A stretch of 64,000 nucleotides of DNA, from the NCBI GenBank assembly GCA_025504975.1, contig JANUWI010000002.1:2914001-2978000 (forward strand). The letters run 5' to 3'. The stretch comes from Plenodomus lindquistii (Eukaryota > Ascomycota > Dothideomycetes > Pleosporales > Leptosphaeriaceae). The notes below the pieces were generated by a model. The model saw only the letters and a list, made by a program, of their open reading frames with translations. It did not search any database and was not told where the DNA came from. Below, piece by piece: positions 35,401 through 43,838 of this stretch (position 1 is its first letter; every line of letters starts with the position of its first letter). The position numbers were made by a program, and so were the translations under genes.

Positions 35401-36243
35401 CTGAGCCGTAATGACAGCCAGTGTGTTCTCGTTTCCTATCACCACAGCCCCTTTGGTGATGTCGACATGGACAGGCAGTAGCTTGAGGAGTGCTGGGAGC
35501 TCGGCTTTCTTGGGGTCTGAAGCAGTGGAGCGGCCTGTGTCCGGTCTTGGAATCTCTTTTTCCTTTTCGGCGTTTGTGTGTGCCTTTCTCAGCTTGTTGT
35601 GGTGATGTTCCTCCTCCCCATACTTCTTGCTAGACGTTGCGGTCGAAGCATTGCGAGTCTTGTCGTCCTCGGCTGATCCCTGGGCCTTGCGTTTGACCGC
35701 GTCGATGATCATGTCGTATGCAGGGCTGCGATTGTACATGAAGACCTCTACGCCAGAGACCTTTGCCGAGATGCGGCATGGAAGCTGCTTCTGCGTCGCC
35801 TTGCCTCCCTTTTCGGCCTTGTCGACATTACCTCCTCGGCTTCCAGATGGCGTGGAAAGCGTGCTGGGTGATCGAGTGCTTGCATCGTCGGGTGGAGTGC
35901 CATCTTCGGTGAATACGCCAGCATCTCTCACGCGCCGCAGCCAGTAATTCCAGGTAATGTAGCCGCCGTGGATCAGGATTGTCTCGTTGTGGCCATGGTA
36001 GCGTATGTCCTTGAAGAAGATGCGGCCTCCCAGCAGGGAGATCTGCAGCGAGGTGATGTCGATGTAGGCGTGGAAGTTGCGCCAGGTGTATGCGCGGATG
36101 CCGTATGCGATGGCCGTGGCGAAGAGACGATTGAAGTAGAAGAGGAAGAAGATGGTGAGGATGCCACAGATGAGCAGCTCAACCAGGAACACCCAATTGA
36201 AGCCAGCGCGCGGGTCCAGGGGCTCGGCGACGATGGAGGCCAT
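26452..36243 (-). CDS. CSF1: CSF1/BLTP1-type bridge-like lipid transfer protein
   Basis: One uninterrupted frame encodes 3263 residues, similar in size to budding-yeast Csf1 (about 2958). An N-terminal membrane anchor (VFLVELLICGILTIFFLFYF, ~19-38) is followed by the conserved start of the groove: RNFHAYIDITSLQISLLGGR, then IFFKDIRYHGHNETILIHGG and ITWNYWLRRV. The body is a very long series of beta-rich repeats interrupted by disordered Ser/Arg loops (around residues 110-250 and 1160-1340), as expected of repeating beta-groove proteins. Family knowledge: Csf1/BLTP1 proteins are ER-anchored tubes thought to move phospholipids at membrane contact sites, with roles in lipid and GPI-anchor precursor supply. 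Start: the Met right before ASIVAEPLDPRAGFNW. It is divergent from the DUF300 gene. The absence of introns in 9.8 kb is notable next to intron-rich neighbours. Confidence 0.95.
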   Translation of the reverse strand: MASIVAEPLDPRAGFNWVFLVELLICGILTIFFLFYFNRLFATAIAYGIRAYTWRNFHAYIDITSLQISLLGGRIFFKDIRYHGHNETILIHGGYITWNYWLRRVRDAGVFTEDGTPPDDASTRSPSTLSTPSGSRGGNVDKAEKGGKATQKQLPCRISAKVSGVEVFMYNRSPAYDMIIDAVKRKAQGSAEDDKTRNASTATSSKKYGEEEHHHNKLRKAHTNAEKEKEIPRPDTGRSTASDPKKAELPALLKLLPVHVDITKGAVVIGNENTLAVITAQFDKASGIVDAGTCGPLDVYQQLFKFEVIKPVIHMKPNPDYKMSQLDTAAQLKQEAALGGPQTSNFDKYARRKQRWRWLTKLSNISGLFAKSSDSIHTHAKPGTAQGTTPFAPQWHFPGQERWKGLARYLDDTTNDGHGEWDGVEYAKTSLIADIPKVGVSFYWDVAGPVPHDIDSSAHVDPRRPYDINGSLPPAYGVDIQIFGGTINYGPWADRHRGVFQNIFFPGSHVDAIAATPLKPGESRIPTVFKLFLSIEDDTVLRIPIREPSKDWKWKGKAHTLAAYDKAGADKGKFKAKSRRRRGKHRDNTGAQNVRPFAWIDVKVGADTTVSQCLDMYASDQGFMSKLEVEIPKTEISSSVNHGLLWRSGLITLDCDLSTPLGWNTLRKWLFNIKCRDLELFLLRDHLFLLTDLVADWGTGPPPDYFLFVPFLYMLHIDFENFSLYMNTNDSNIVNNPADLDDNNFVVLFGQRLQGDVTIPLNKFRPVHSDIKFEVQGHNLGLEVLMPTKNTLKTFVHSPKVAQLGGLTLTGSHTFVNDTSAMNTDRLYMDIQGHKLNLELYGWLVHHFMKIKDNYFGDDMHFKTLEEFQGLPSVNLATDGAQSSKQPAKIANDLDVILCISVDQATVLVPSNLYSAERSIRADLPYASADLRFTNYYMDLIVDFSPISLSLGSSVSSPELSNEFTSGATELFIESIGLFGHRLFGLPPDEPTYVCSWDFDVGKISGECSAEFIETAAGVARSFAFTLDDDENTLPLTEIPVIHDSTFLRLKTADVNVWLHVAEHALLIRTSPVTLTFNDLASTTFSERLTAHIPDLVVSVVDAKSALRHKTRAEEGQAVITHAYLQTTLSLNMLTRKLDFSENRAKQQAHMQFHDQRTHRTQYMFANDRNVSSPQGTGNRGPVKPPAMQYPDLPHPIFLYEPRTSRTESSSQLDPSSVSSRGRGLRPQPASSSSSASLTGSIRSTFRRKHVDRTAESSRSRTLLDGSPDCFDQERHTQRLSGLGSHKRSYLMPSSVALSSSLGTPNFPLDDVLPDVTDVPTIPRLQGTMRERDMDGPSFSDVSTSHLDESFTHTSILVSAEPGIRVFCTPTFVRCIADIIDLVQPKRPEDILDSFQVNVMTRILNTRNRLEGKGSSMEFSVRVPYTHVRFLHAFQTQPAVSAGKDQYDIILNQLNMAARIKNYPGERAGENSLSLHTTLGSLGVSVTECNPHGPSQDVAIQAEVKELLVWVLQNRQTSVNVSFRAFESAVASKKIDYLAALIHRTTLLAEKLITQFVEIDQRQQNRLRYLAWYLTSVQDQYSDPAFLIKASYTLRAARDHLRGHDSWKIVSRFRYTWESLSLSEKAAITSDCSQTNVNCPEDAEQKVIAMWDQWRSWDLAHVEKSLAMKVLFGHVHDKLPTPDSAPLHIDLKSALLKITIDPGPRQSELALHYLALNVALLPPTEPEGLMLVGTDIPKKSTLVQISARETSLHVQWEICELAEALLELFQKENLRVAEKILSDPAKPRQSGKPTYDQELHVVFATDQAQIALETINLRSVNTGHHFRMSFVDADAKGSTLGEILTAHIHMEVGVSELFSHSRSLAKTQYEEPSLYFAKIEHAPQSEVPDEIKAAAASRKIVVKVAEDILGLIEIVDTVLRDEVVYFQRQAKVVNNIIKVATKDSEPVVKDTQLPNVTLALFMDSYQVELALLQPLGWSITGSSGRIAVIPTLGKNVTLRIDYDLEASHHRMYSTTPRGSNVISTLQLPPLNGRLTVTQTEQAIKILASGIVEKVELQAAEIQALVTTVTKPEMSHMLQSVQDDIEVLKAHIDEIFPSETSVPVIKEPSDSQDVLFGVQMTLSGMEIHANAPGQHPDSPKANLAFRLSTVQLRGTNINADQSVMLYPEASIRIHEVTVEMFLIDADNIRRCGNLTFSATFRATTEENSDPTRRVFRVRSSGLEVNVFADTASAVVDVMNHMQDKIKDLDLSKENKYLQRLRHTRSRISRKRTQSVASEVRTDSDSLESGALFTSTYSVELLDMQVTWVVGNSVAAFANHETEDLVLSFGRVDLSTQKEDTARLMIQKMRLQMVPVSQNKKLRSHNSALLPEMVFSVAYASTKDTRSAAFRAAGKSLDLQLDSHFVLPANIIERSIALAGKKLRKASASWSTTPTTNGAQRKNPFGNKRLASLTVDTNFAGAVVHINGSEASPVQGSSSRAQQKGRYSQFVGDSSQSSMALRAPGVAVRVEYQDDGQEPSLNAELRVDASTNTLLPTVVPIIIDISDSIKAVVRDKDDEESPKSPEEIQNQPKPSAKLLEDENIITADPAAILGRTRLNLGLRICRQEFSLSCQPIARVTAIAKVEDIYITANSVKSQEHGHFFAASAAFEKLQATVQHVYSRESTFGWDIDSIVLSLMNSKHLSGTSGISAILKINPTALQINARQLQDFLLFREIWIPPEIRGASKAPGANVSAEPQEYFMQRYQQVTAATAFPWNANIAIADIKVDLDLGQAIGKSSLHIHNMWASSKKSTTWEQNLCVGIEKIGIESTGRTSGFIELHGIKVRTSIGWPAQEDHARQSPLIQASIAFRQLRVKTGFDYQAFVMADIADFGFLMYNAREGEGSQDRLVAILDGGKVHVFCHTTSAAQGLALWQAIERLIQENQQAYAQSLRDIEKFLRRKSSVSAPFDRSPSVSQILAKKEDDTFKAPISLHTDVVVTLRSIKFGVFPSTFVDTQILMLEAGDMQARFAVALEKSKIHSSLGMTLGQLSVALSSIPTAKKSISVAELTVEDVSATAQSARGGTILRVPKVIASMHTWQVPKDMHIDYLFRSSLEGKVDVGWNYSRISYIRSMWSNHSRTLATRLGKPLPDSGIKISASQSLSDSTSAPPSDPSINSALASARARAPSISTTLDNNNNQEKITAVVNVPQSKYEYTPLEPPVIETPQLRDMGEATPPLEWIGLHRDRLPNVTHQIVIVTLLEVAREVEDAYVRILGMGAGGKG

Positions 36244-36750
36244 TGCTGCAGCGCGTGGTGCGGAGGCGTGGGTGGTTCTTCATGGCGTTGCGGAGAAGGC
36301 GCGCGTTGGTTGCATCCTGGGGAGGAAGGAGCGGAGGGAGTGGGGGGGAAGGAGCCCTCGTCGAATGTGGCAGCTGGTGCCCGCAAGTCGTCTTGTTGGC
36401 GATGTGACGGGTGTCGAAAGAATGTTGTCGCCGAGACATGCGCCGCCGTTCAAGGTCGCGGTGTGGCAGGGATCACGGCGTCGGCTCAGGCGCGCGACGT
36501 GCGGGATGCGCGTCATGGGGGTCCAGACTGCACTGGCATACCGGTACACCGTCGTGATAGCGAAGCTTGGGCCCACCTGCTCCTCAGCAGGCCTACCATT
36601 CTACTGTGCTTGACGGCGCAGGCCAGACGAGCACAAGACCACGACGCCTGGAGCTTGTCACACCTTTTGCCATGGCCCCTCGCTGTCGCTGATATCCCAT
36701 CTCGCCATTTCATCACCGTACGCGCAGCCATCGCGCGCCAACGCCTCACC
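36244..36750. promoter_or_regulatory. Bidirectional promoter of CSF1 and the DUF300 gene
   Basis: About 507 bp separate the two divergent ATGs. The segment is GC-rich and carries long spurious frames on both strands. I see no clear TATA box. Confidence 0.5.
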
Positions 36751-39150
36751 ATGGCTGCAGGCATCCTCACACCAGACGGCTTGCAGGCAACGGGATTCTC
36801 GTCGGGAGGCACTGGAGCCCGACTGGCCCACGCCGTCATTATTGTCGCCGGCGCCTGTGCCCTTGCATCGTGTCTGGCAACCTGCGTGTGCGTATTGTAG
36901 ACTTCTGGTTTAGAAGCACCGCTGACGTAGTTGCAGTGCCGTCTGGCTGCAGACGTGAGAGAAGCCCACCACCCACCATGGCCTGCCCAGGCTAACCAAG
37001 TCGCAGAAAGAACTACCGCAAGCCGCTCCTCCAACGATATGTCATTCGCATTCTCCTCATGTATGTTCTGCGTGTCGCCGTAAGCACAATGACATGCACT
37101 TACATGGCACAGGGTCCCCATCTATGCGGGTGTCTCATGGGCAAGTCTTGTCTCCATCACCGCAGCGTCATACCTCGAGCCTTTTAGAGACGTATACGAG
37201 GTACATACAGCAGGCCCTTGATTTCAGCCATCATACTCATACTGACCACTCAGGCCTTCACCATCTACACCTTCTTCCAACTGCTCATCAACTTCATCGG
37301 AGGCGAACGCGCCCTCATCATCCTCATGACCGGTCGAGCCCCAGTCTCCCACCCTTGGCCCATAAACCTCGTCTGGTCCAAGATTGACATCTCCGACCCG
37401 CATACCTTCCTCGCCGTGAAGAGGGGTATCCTGCAATATGCATGGGTCAAGCCCATGCTCGCAGTGGCCACAATCATCATGAAAGCCACTGGAACATACA
37501 AAGAGGGTTACATCGGCTTGACGTCTGGCTATTTCTGGAGCAGTATCATCTACAATGTCAGCATCACTATATGCTTGTACGCTCTGGCCATGTTCTGGGT
37601 ATGCATGACCGACGACCTCCAGCCGTTTCGTCCTATGCCCAAGTTCCTGTGTGTCAAGGGCATCATCTTCGCTTCGTATTGGCAGGGGCTTTTTCTCTCT
37701 ATCCTCGTCTTCCTTGGCGCTATCCCCGATGACAAATCTGGCTATTTCCCTGACAACTTGGCCGCCGCGATTCAAGATGCTCTGATTTGTTTCGAAATGC
37801 CCATCTTCGCAGTTGCACATTGGTACGCCTTCTCCTGGCACGACTATGCGGACGAAACCATCTCCGCTGCACGCCTGCCTGTCAAGTACGCCCTACGTGA
37901 CGCCTTTGGCATTCTGGACCTCATTCAAGACACCAAGGAAACCTTTGCAGGCGGCCAATACGAGTATCGACAATTTGACGCACGCGACAATGTGCTCGCA
38001 CACGAAGAATCGTCATCGCGTGCAGCGCGAATGGCTGAAGGTATGCGATTTGAAAGGGGTGGCAAGGGTAAATACTGGATTCCCAAACCTGGACAAGGGG
38101 GCGAACATGAGCCTCTGTTAAACAAGATGACATCCAGTCGCGCTCGCGCCATGAGTCCCGGGCCACACAAAGCCATCCAAGGCGAGGGTGGCATGTATGG
38201 TACCCCTGACGAGCTCGAGGATCCAACTCTGGATGCCGAGGATGAGCGTCTGTTTGGCAATGCACGATCATTGGAATTCGGGGATTGGAACGTAAGTTCA
38301 ACATCACCTTGCTTGCAGTCCATGACTGATATGTCCTTAGTACCCTGTCATCGAAGCCCACCGACCTTCTCGAGAGGACCGTCTCTACGCAGACCCGCGT
38401 GTCCTCACAGCCTCGACCAATCGCAACCTCCTCCAACCAACCGACATCAACAAGAAGCGACGCAAGAGTCAGATCAAAGCTGTCCAAGAATCTACTAGCA
38501 AAGGCAAACAGCGTTCCAGCGATTCTAGCAGTGAGGAGTCGCCGCACTCCAAGTCGCGCATTCCAATCATCGGAAACCTCCTCCGCCAACACTCGTCATC
38601 GTCAACAAACTCCGCCAAATCTGACAAGAGTCAACTGGTCGACCTCGTAGTTGAAGACCACGACGCTGAAGGAGTCGATCGTGTACGAGCCCGTAAAGAA
38701 GGAGGCCCAGGCTGGAACGAAGTTCCCTCCAAGCACTTTGTGTAAGCCCTCCTACCCACCTCCTCTCCCATCACATCCACCATCCACCATCCACCATCCA
38801 CCATCCACCTGCCAACACACCACATGACTAACCAACCAAACAGTCACACCTACCCCGAAGAAGATCAATCAGAAGAAGTCCGCGAAGGCTTCAACCCCGA
38901 TGAGCCAGAAGCCCACAACCCAGAAGCAGACCACAACCTCTCATACCCCTTCGCCGTCGAAGGCCAAACCGAAGAACAACAACACGAGCAAGGCATCAAA
39001 CCGCCAATCAGCAAGGAAGTAAATCACTGGGAAACAAACGATCTCAGTGATCAGCCAGATATCGATGATGAACAGAGGGAAGACAGACCAAGCCCATCAT
39101 ATGGCAGCTTCAGAGAGGAGCGCAATGTTTGGGGTGGTGGAGGGGAGTGA
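36751..39150 (+). CDS. Seven-TM DUF300 / Ostalpha-TMEM184 family protein
   Basis: Predicted exons are 36751-36887, 36937-36954, 37007-37060, 37113-37200, 37254-38291, 38341-38741 and 38844-39150, giving 680 residues. The family core is clear: KNYRKPLLQRYVIRILLMVP, then AFTIYTFFQLLINFIGGERA, ISDPHTFLAVKRGILQYAW and AIIMKATGTYKEGYIG, with seven hydrophobic segments ending at FEMPIFAVAHWYAFSW. Exon 2 is only 18 nt (AVWLQ region) and is needed to restore the WLQTKNYRKP motif. The C-terminal ~350 residues are hydrophilic and charged. Family knowledge: members include plant LAZ1 and fission-yeast Hfl1, vacuolar membrane proteins linked to vacuole integrity and Atg8 binding, and animal Ostalpha transport subunits. 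The cellular role here is inferred from the family only. Intron 6 (102 nt) carries a 7-bp tandem repeat. Confidence 0.93.
38774..38808 (+). repeat. Five tandem copies of CATCCAC in an intron
   Basis: Five perfect 7-bp units lie inside intron 6 of the DUF300 gene, explaining why this intron (102 nt) is about twice the length of its neighbours. The repeat number is likely to vary between strains. Confidence 0.85.
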
Positions 39151-39779
39151 TGAGGTTTTCTCGCGGTCAACAGTAGTAGTTTTGGCTCTTTTTTTCTAAG
39201 CAAGAAGGAAAAATAAAAATTCTTCACACGGGGGTTTCAAATTATTAGCATATTTTCTGCCGAGTTGGGCGTTTTATTGAGGGGTGCAGCGTGCAGCGTG
39301 CAGGTTAGCTATATACCCGCCTTTTTTTTTTACTTTGGCAATGCATAGTGTATGTGAGCGTGAGCCATTTTCGCTTGTGGTGTGATCGCTGTGTAACGTG
39401 GTGAGTATTCTGGGAGAGTCGGGCAAAGTGGGAACGCAAATAGATTAGTAAATTCAGGAAGAACATTAAGCGGTCTTGATCAAGTACGGCGGGGGGAGGG
39501 TAAAGTACACCTCTCGATTTTTCCTTTTCTGGCTCGTGTGTACGTGGTGCGGCATCGATACCGTGGCCGTCCTATTCTACAGGAAGTCAGTGTGCCCTCA
39601 TTGAAGACTTGTGTCACGGTGCAGTTCTTCGTCAAGAAGGAGTTTGTGGTTGTAGCTTTCGCAACACGACATGCCGTACGGATGTCTCGTCGTTGCTTTT
39701 TTGGCAAGGGCGTGGATATCATGGGATTGGACTGCGAGTAGACATATACAACTACCGCATGTTAGCACATATGATGGAA

Positions 39780-40130
39780 ATTCACAGGGATCCTGTAGGG
39801 AGTTTTTTTTTTTTTAATTCACCAAGGTCATTACTAAACTGCCTGTTAGATATAGAATTAGCTATAATACCTATAGCAGCTAGCTATAGAGCTGTAGGTG
39901 TAGCTTTAAATCCTGACTTTATTACAACAACTCTCTTTTTTTTTTCACTATATTGACTTTTACTATGCTATGTTACTAGAGCGAAAAGTCACACGTAGAT
40001 CTAGCAGGTTAGTGAAGATGGTGTAACAGTAGATCTATTAATCTCCTTGTGTAGAAATATGTATAAAGTGATAAATAGGATACAGCCTGAATACAGTTTA
40101 GGTAAGACCACTGCAATTTTCCTTGGAAAG
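39780..40130. repeat. AT-rich, TpA-dense tract, possibly a RIP-degraded repeat
   Basis: The sequence is dominated by words such as tagctata, ctatagcagctagctatag and long T runs, unlike the flanking DNA. Such TpA-rich composition is what repeat-induced point mutation (C-to-T at CpA) leaves in ascomycete repeats. The tract is short and no element boundaries, terminal repeats or coding relics are visible, so its repeat nature is an inference. Confidence 0.4.
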
Positions 40131-40305
40131 TGAAAACATGCGGTATGCGAGTTGCATGATCCTGCACAGGCAAGAGGCGTGTTTCTTTTGGCTTGTTGGA
40201 AATGTTGCTGCTCGCTATAGCTACTTCCTAGCATGCGTCGTAGTGGCTACCTCCGGCGTGAGTGTACGCATACTACCTGATTAGGTTTAGCTCCATAGCT
40301 TGATA

Positions 40306-40325
40306 AAGAGCTCCGCCGAGCTCTT
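40306..40325. repeat. Perfect inverted repeat AAGAGCTC-N4-GAGCTCTT
   Basis: Two 8-bp arms with a 4-nt CGCC loop in a gene-free spacer. It could form a small hairpin; there is no associated gene or terminator logic. Confidence 0.35.
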
Positions 40326-42070
40326 CATCTATCTCCAATCAATCGATTACTTCATACAATTTCAGAAAAAGTCCACAGAAAATACGGGTTTTGCAGGTGA
40401 GCATTTTAGTGCATTCAAAGGTTATGGTTGTGCAGTGAAGCTATGAGGCCAGCGTGTATTCATCGAGACTCCTGAGTCACTTCCCGAGTGGTCGTAAAAA
40501 GCAAGTCCAGTCAACGCATCTAACAAGCTGCCATTCTCAGCAAAGGCCAGAACACCACTCATGCACACGGCATCGTCCCATGGCTCCCCGACGCACGTGT
40601 CGACATGCGCTGGCACCAGCAAACCCCCCTGCCAGGAACTGAAGGCTCGTGGTAAAGGCTTCCAGAATTGGGAGTCGTGGACAGATGATTCGTTGCGCCA
40701 TGGGGCTCATTTTTCGGTAAAGTTGTTTCAGCTTGTGCAAATACGGCCAATTATGTTGGTGCTTGGCAGCTGCTTTTCCGTTTCGATATAGCGCAAGTTT
40801 GCGATGTGTATGCAATTGGATGGGAGTGGTCCAACAGGGTAATCTGGAAGAATACGAAAGAGGAGAGCTTGCGTTGATCTGGCAAGCGCACACGAGTGCG
40901 CAAACTGACCGGCTCCAGACTCCCGCGTCGATCCGTAACATCTTCGCCCATCATTCACCAGCAGCAATCCGCCGATTGCTCAAAAACACATGACGCAACC
41001 TCGTGTCTGAGGTTTCGTTTCGAGGTTCTAGAATAATGCCGATTCGACAGGCATTCCCACGCTCGTCCCGACCGGAACACTTTCGATGCGGCAAACCTCA
41101 AGCAACTTGGCGCATGCTCGAACAAAGCAAGACACCCACATTATGGATCCCTTTAAGCAAAAGCCGGCGGCGTATCCCAGCGGGCCAGCCTTGAGCCAAC
41201 TCAGTTTCGTTCCGGAAGCGCTATTGCCTCGTCACTGGTCCACGATGCTGCACGCCTCCGCTGCGCGTTCAGCGCTTACATGCGCGTCTTGACCAATCAC
41301 GCGCGCGGACCTGACAATTTGTATTCATGCACGCCAGCCACGCCCTCGCCCATGTCCACAGATTGATGGCCTTGGTGCCATGGGTCCGTTGCCATTGGGC
41401 GCGTAGGGAACAGCGATCATGTATATCATGTAGCGTTGGTGTCCTGTGGGTTGCGACTGGTTTGCTGTTCCTGAAGGCCGGACCTGCAGGCGGACTTGGG
41501 ATTCCAGAAGCCGAGTAACAACTCATCGAGTGGAGAGATTACGGGCTAGATTAACCGGGACAGGTCTTGTAATATCTGCCTGGCTGTGCCACTGTTCCAT
41601 TCTACACTCTTTTTGCTTTTGCGATCTGCTCTTCTTGTTGTCGGTTTTTGGCCTGTTGTCGTTGGGCGCGTTCACTCTCTCTCTCTTTTCGGCTGCGCCT
41701 TCGTTCGAGTATTGTTGGTTTTTGAGTGAGTAATGGATTGTTAGCTGCCTGGTTTGCAGCAAAGATACAAAAAGATGGAATTTGGAAATATGCAAAAGGA
41801 GAAGACGACTTCGTGGCTGGCCATTAAGCTGGGATGCTGTGCATCGGAAAGAGACGTTGTTGAGGATGGGGAGGTTGCTTCTAGAGCTCATGGTACGTTC
41901 GACTCTCTATCTTCACTTATTTACATGTCATTACGACACATTCGTTGCACGTTCTTTCTATTGTCTTTCCTCAAACCCTGTTCCTTCGCAGTCTCTGTCA
42001 ACCTCGATGTTCTGTTGAGATGCTTCATGCGACTCGTCCACCCTCCCCTTAATCTTGAAGATACAACACA

Positions 42071-43838
42071 ATGTTGGATCAATGCATGGCGGGTCGGACT
42101 GTCAGAGAGTACATGGACCATCGTAGTCATCTTTCTCCCTTGCAGTACTGACGGAGTCTGAACAGGAGAGGCAGACAAGCGGATATGCTACGATCAGCCG
42201 CAACTTGTTCCTCAGCCTTGCGCTGAACCAACAGTACCTCGCCCTTCTACGAGCCATTCAGTGAGCAAGCATGTCTCGCAATGGGTGTCGAGTAGTCGTG
42301 AATATGCCACACGTGCTTCCTCGCGTGCCAGTATTTCCACGCTCACGCGTCCACGACGATCACATTCTCGGCCTAGCATCAGCCGTCCCACAGAATTCCG
42401 GCACTTCGATGGTCCTGAGGGAATTCAGTCAATGCTCGATGACGCACCCATGCCTGTCAGTCGTCGTGGTAGCTTTCGTCCACTGGAGCTTTCCATCTAC
42501 ATGCCCAATGGTTGTGGGCACCTGTCACCCTTACCTGACTTTGAAGACGAGGAGCGTTGGACTGACAGCCCAGCTGAGGTTGGGATCCCTGCGGAAGCTC
42601 TTGTCCGTGTGAGAGACTCGCGCACTAATTCAATGTCCTCGAGCCCTTCGACCTCTTCGTACGTTATCCAGAGGAAGGCCGTCCCTTCACACTCTCGTCG
42701 CAGCAGTGTACAAAGCCAGAAAAGCACGAGCACGCACGAGAGACATCTGTCCGGAACCACAATGGCGACCATGGCTACACCCACGTTGCCTCAGTTGGCT
42801 GAAGAGCAAACGTCGAGCGCTAGTTCAAGCCTTGAGAAGCCTACGATCCAGCGTTCTCGTACATCCGGCACGTTGTCGCCTGCTCGTGTACTCTCCCGCC
42901 TGCCGTCTCCGTCACGCAACCGTGCTAACACTGCACCTTCGCGCCCAAACAGTCTCCGCCGTACGCGCACTGATGTTGACGACGCCATTCGTGAGCTCAA
43001 CACCATCGTCGAGGAACGTCGCGCGAGCGCATACCGCTCCCACTCCCAGTCTCCAGCCCTCATCAACCGCCCTCCTCCTTCACCATCACACCACGTCCCC
43101 TACATCGCACCTTCCATGCGTATGCACGTCCGCTCCGAGACCCTCTGCGACATCGGATCGGCCTTCTCAGCGCCTCTAGCTCGCAAAGCGTTAGCCACAA
43201 GACCATCAACCGGACTTGCAACTGTACCTCGCCCATCAAACCTGAGTCTCTTCCCACCAACCCGCTCATACATCGGCCCCTTGACATCAAACCCCATCAC
43301 CCCACCTCCGCCTGCAACCCCAACAACACCCGTCTCCCGTCTCGGCGCATGGCTCAAGCGCTCCGCCTCCACCATCACCTCTTCGTCCCGAGCCACCACC
43401 CCCAAAACAGCCGACTCTTTCTACAAATGCGACAACACTCCCGCTCTCCCCCTCGCATCTCGACCTTCCACCGCCGGCTCCCGCACCGTCGTTCACTCCC
43501 GCCAAGACTCACAGGAAAGCAACGGCACAGCAACCGTCACACTGTTCTCCTCCTCATACCCCTCGTCTAGATCTTCCTCTCCCGTATCTTCAGTAGCCAC
43601 GTCCTCGCCCCCACGCAAGCTCCGTCGCGTCCCTGCTCCCTTGACGCTCATCAAAGACAAGGAAATCGCTATTGAATCGGCTCTACCAAGTTCACGCAGC
43701 ACGAGGAGCATCAAGCCGCCGCCAAGCCCACACTACGGTCTTCTCCGCGGTATGGAGATTACGGCCAAGGATGTCGGTGTCAATGGGCATAGAATGAGCA
43801 TTATGCCCAGCCCCGGAGCCGTTGGTGTGGCGTTTTAA
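42071..43838 (+). CDS. Ser/Pro/Arg-rich disordered hypothetical protein
   Basis: The main frame (exon 2, 42166-43838) has no ATG near its start. It is best entered through a small first exon, 42071-42122 (MLDQCMAGRTVREYMDH), joined by a 43-nt intron with a TACTGAC branch point, giving 574 residues. The 43-nt intron is shorter than its neighbours and the GTAGTC donor is weak, so the N-terminus is uncertain. After EADKRICYDQPQLVPQP and SVSKHVSQWVSSSREYATRA comes FRPLELSIYMPNG, which is followed by LSPLPDFEDEERW. These are the only ordered-looking segments, and they recall conserved blocks in Ser-rich proteins of related fungi. The rest is Ser/Thr/Pro/Arg-rich with many possible phosphorylation sites. 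No domain, signal peptide or membrane segment is seen. Function is unknown; a scaffold or cytoskeletal regulator role would be a guess. Confidence 0.75.

Larger units (their letters stand above)
39151..42070. other. Gene-poor spacer with AT-rich tract
   Basis: About 2.9 kb between two plus-strand genes. It has T-rich runs near 39310-39320 and 39809-39820, an AT-rich TpA-dense tract around 39780-40130 (separate entry), and a GC-richer part (40430-41750) whose short frames (up to 134 codons) look non-coding. The last ~300 bp, with CT-rich sequence near 41660-41690, probably include the promoter or leader of the Ser-rich gene. Confidence 0.5.

Noticed and set aside
35968..36900. 310-codon plus-strand frame antisense to the CSF1 start
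   Set aside because: Most of it is the antisense shadow of CSF1 and promoter DNA. Only its last part is real, as exon 1 of the DUF300 gene.
36513..37121. 202-codon minus-strand frame
   Set aside because: Antisense shadow of the bidirectional promoter and the first exons of the DUF300 gene.
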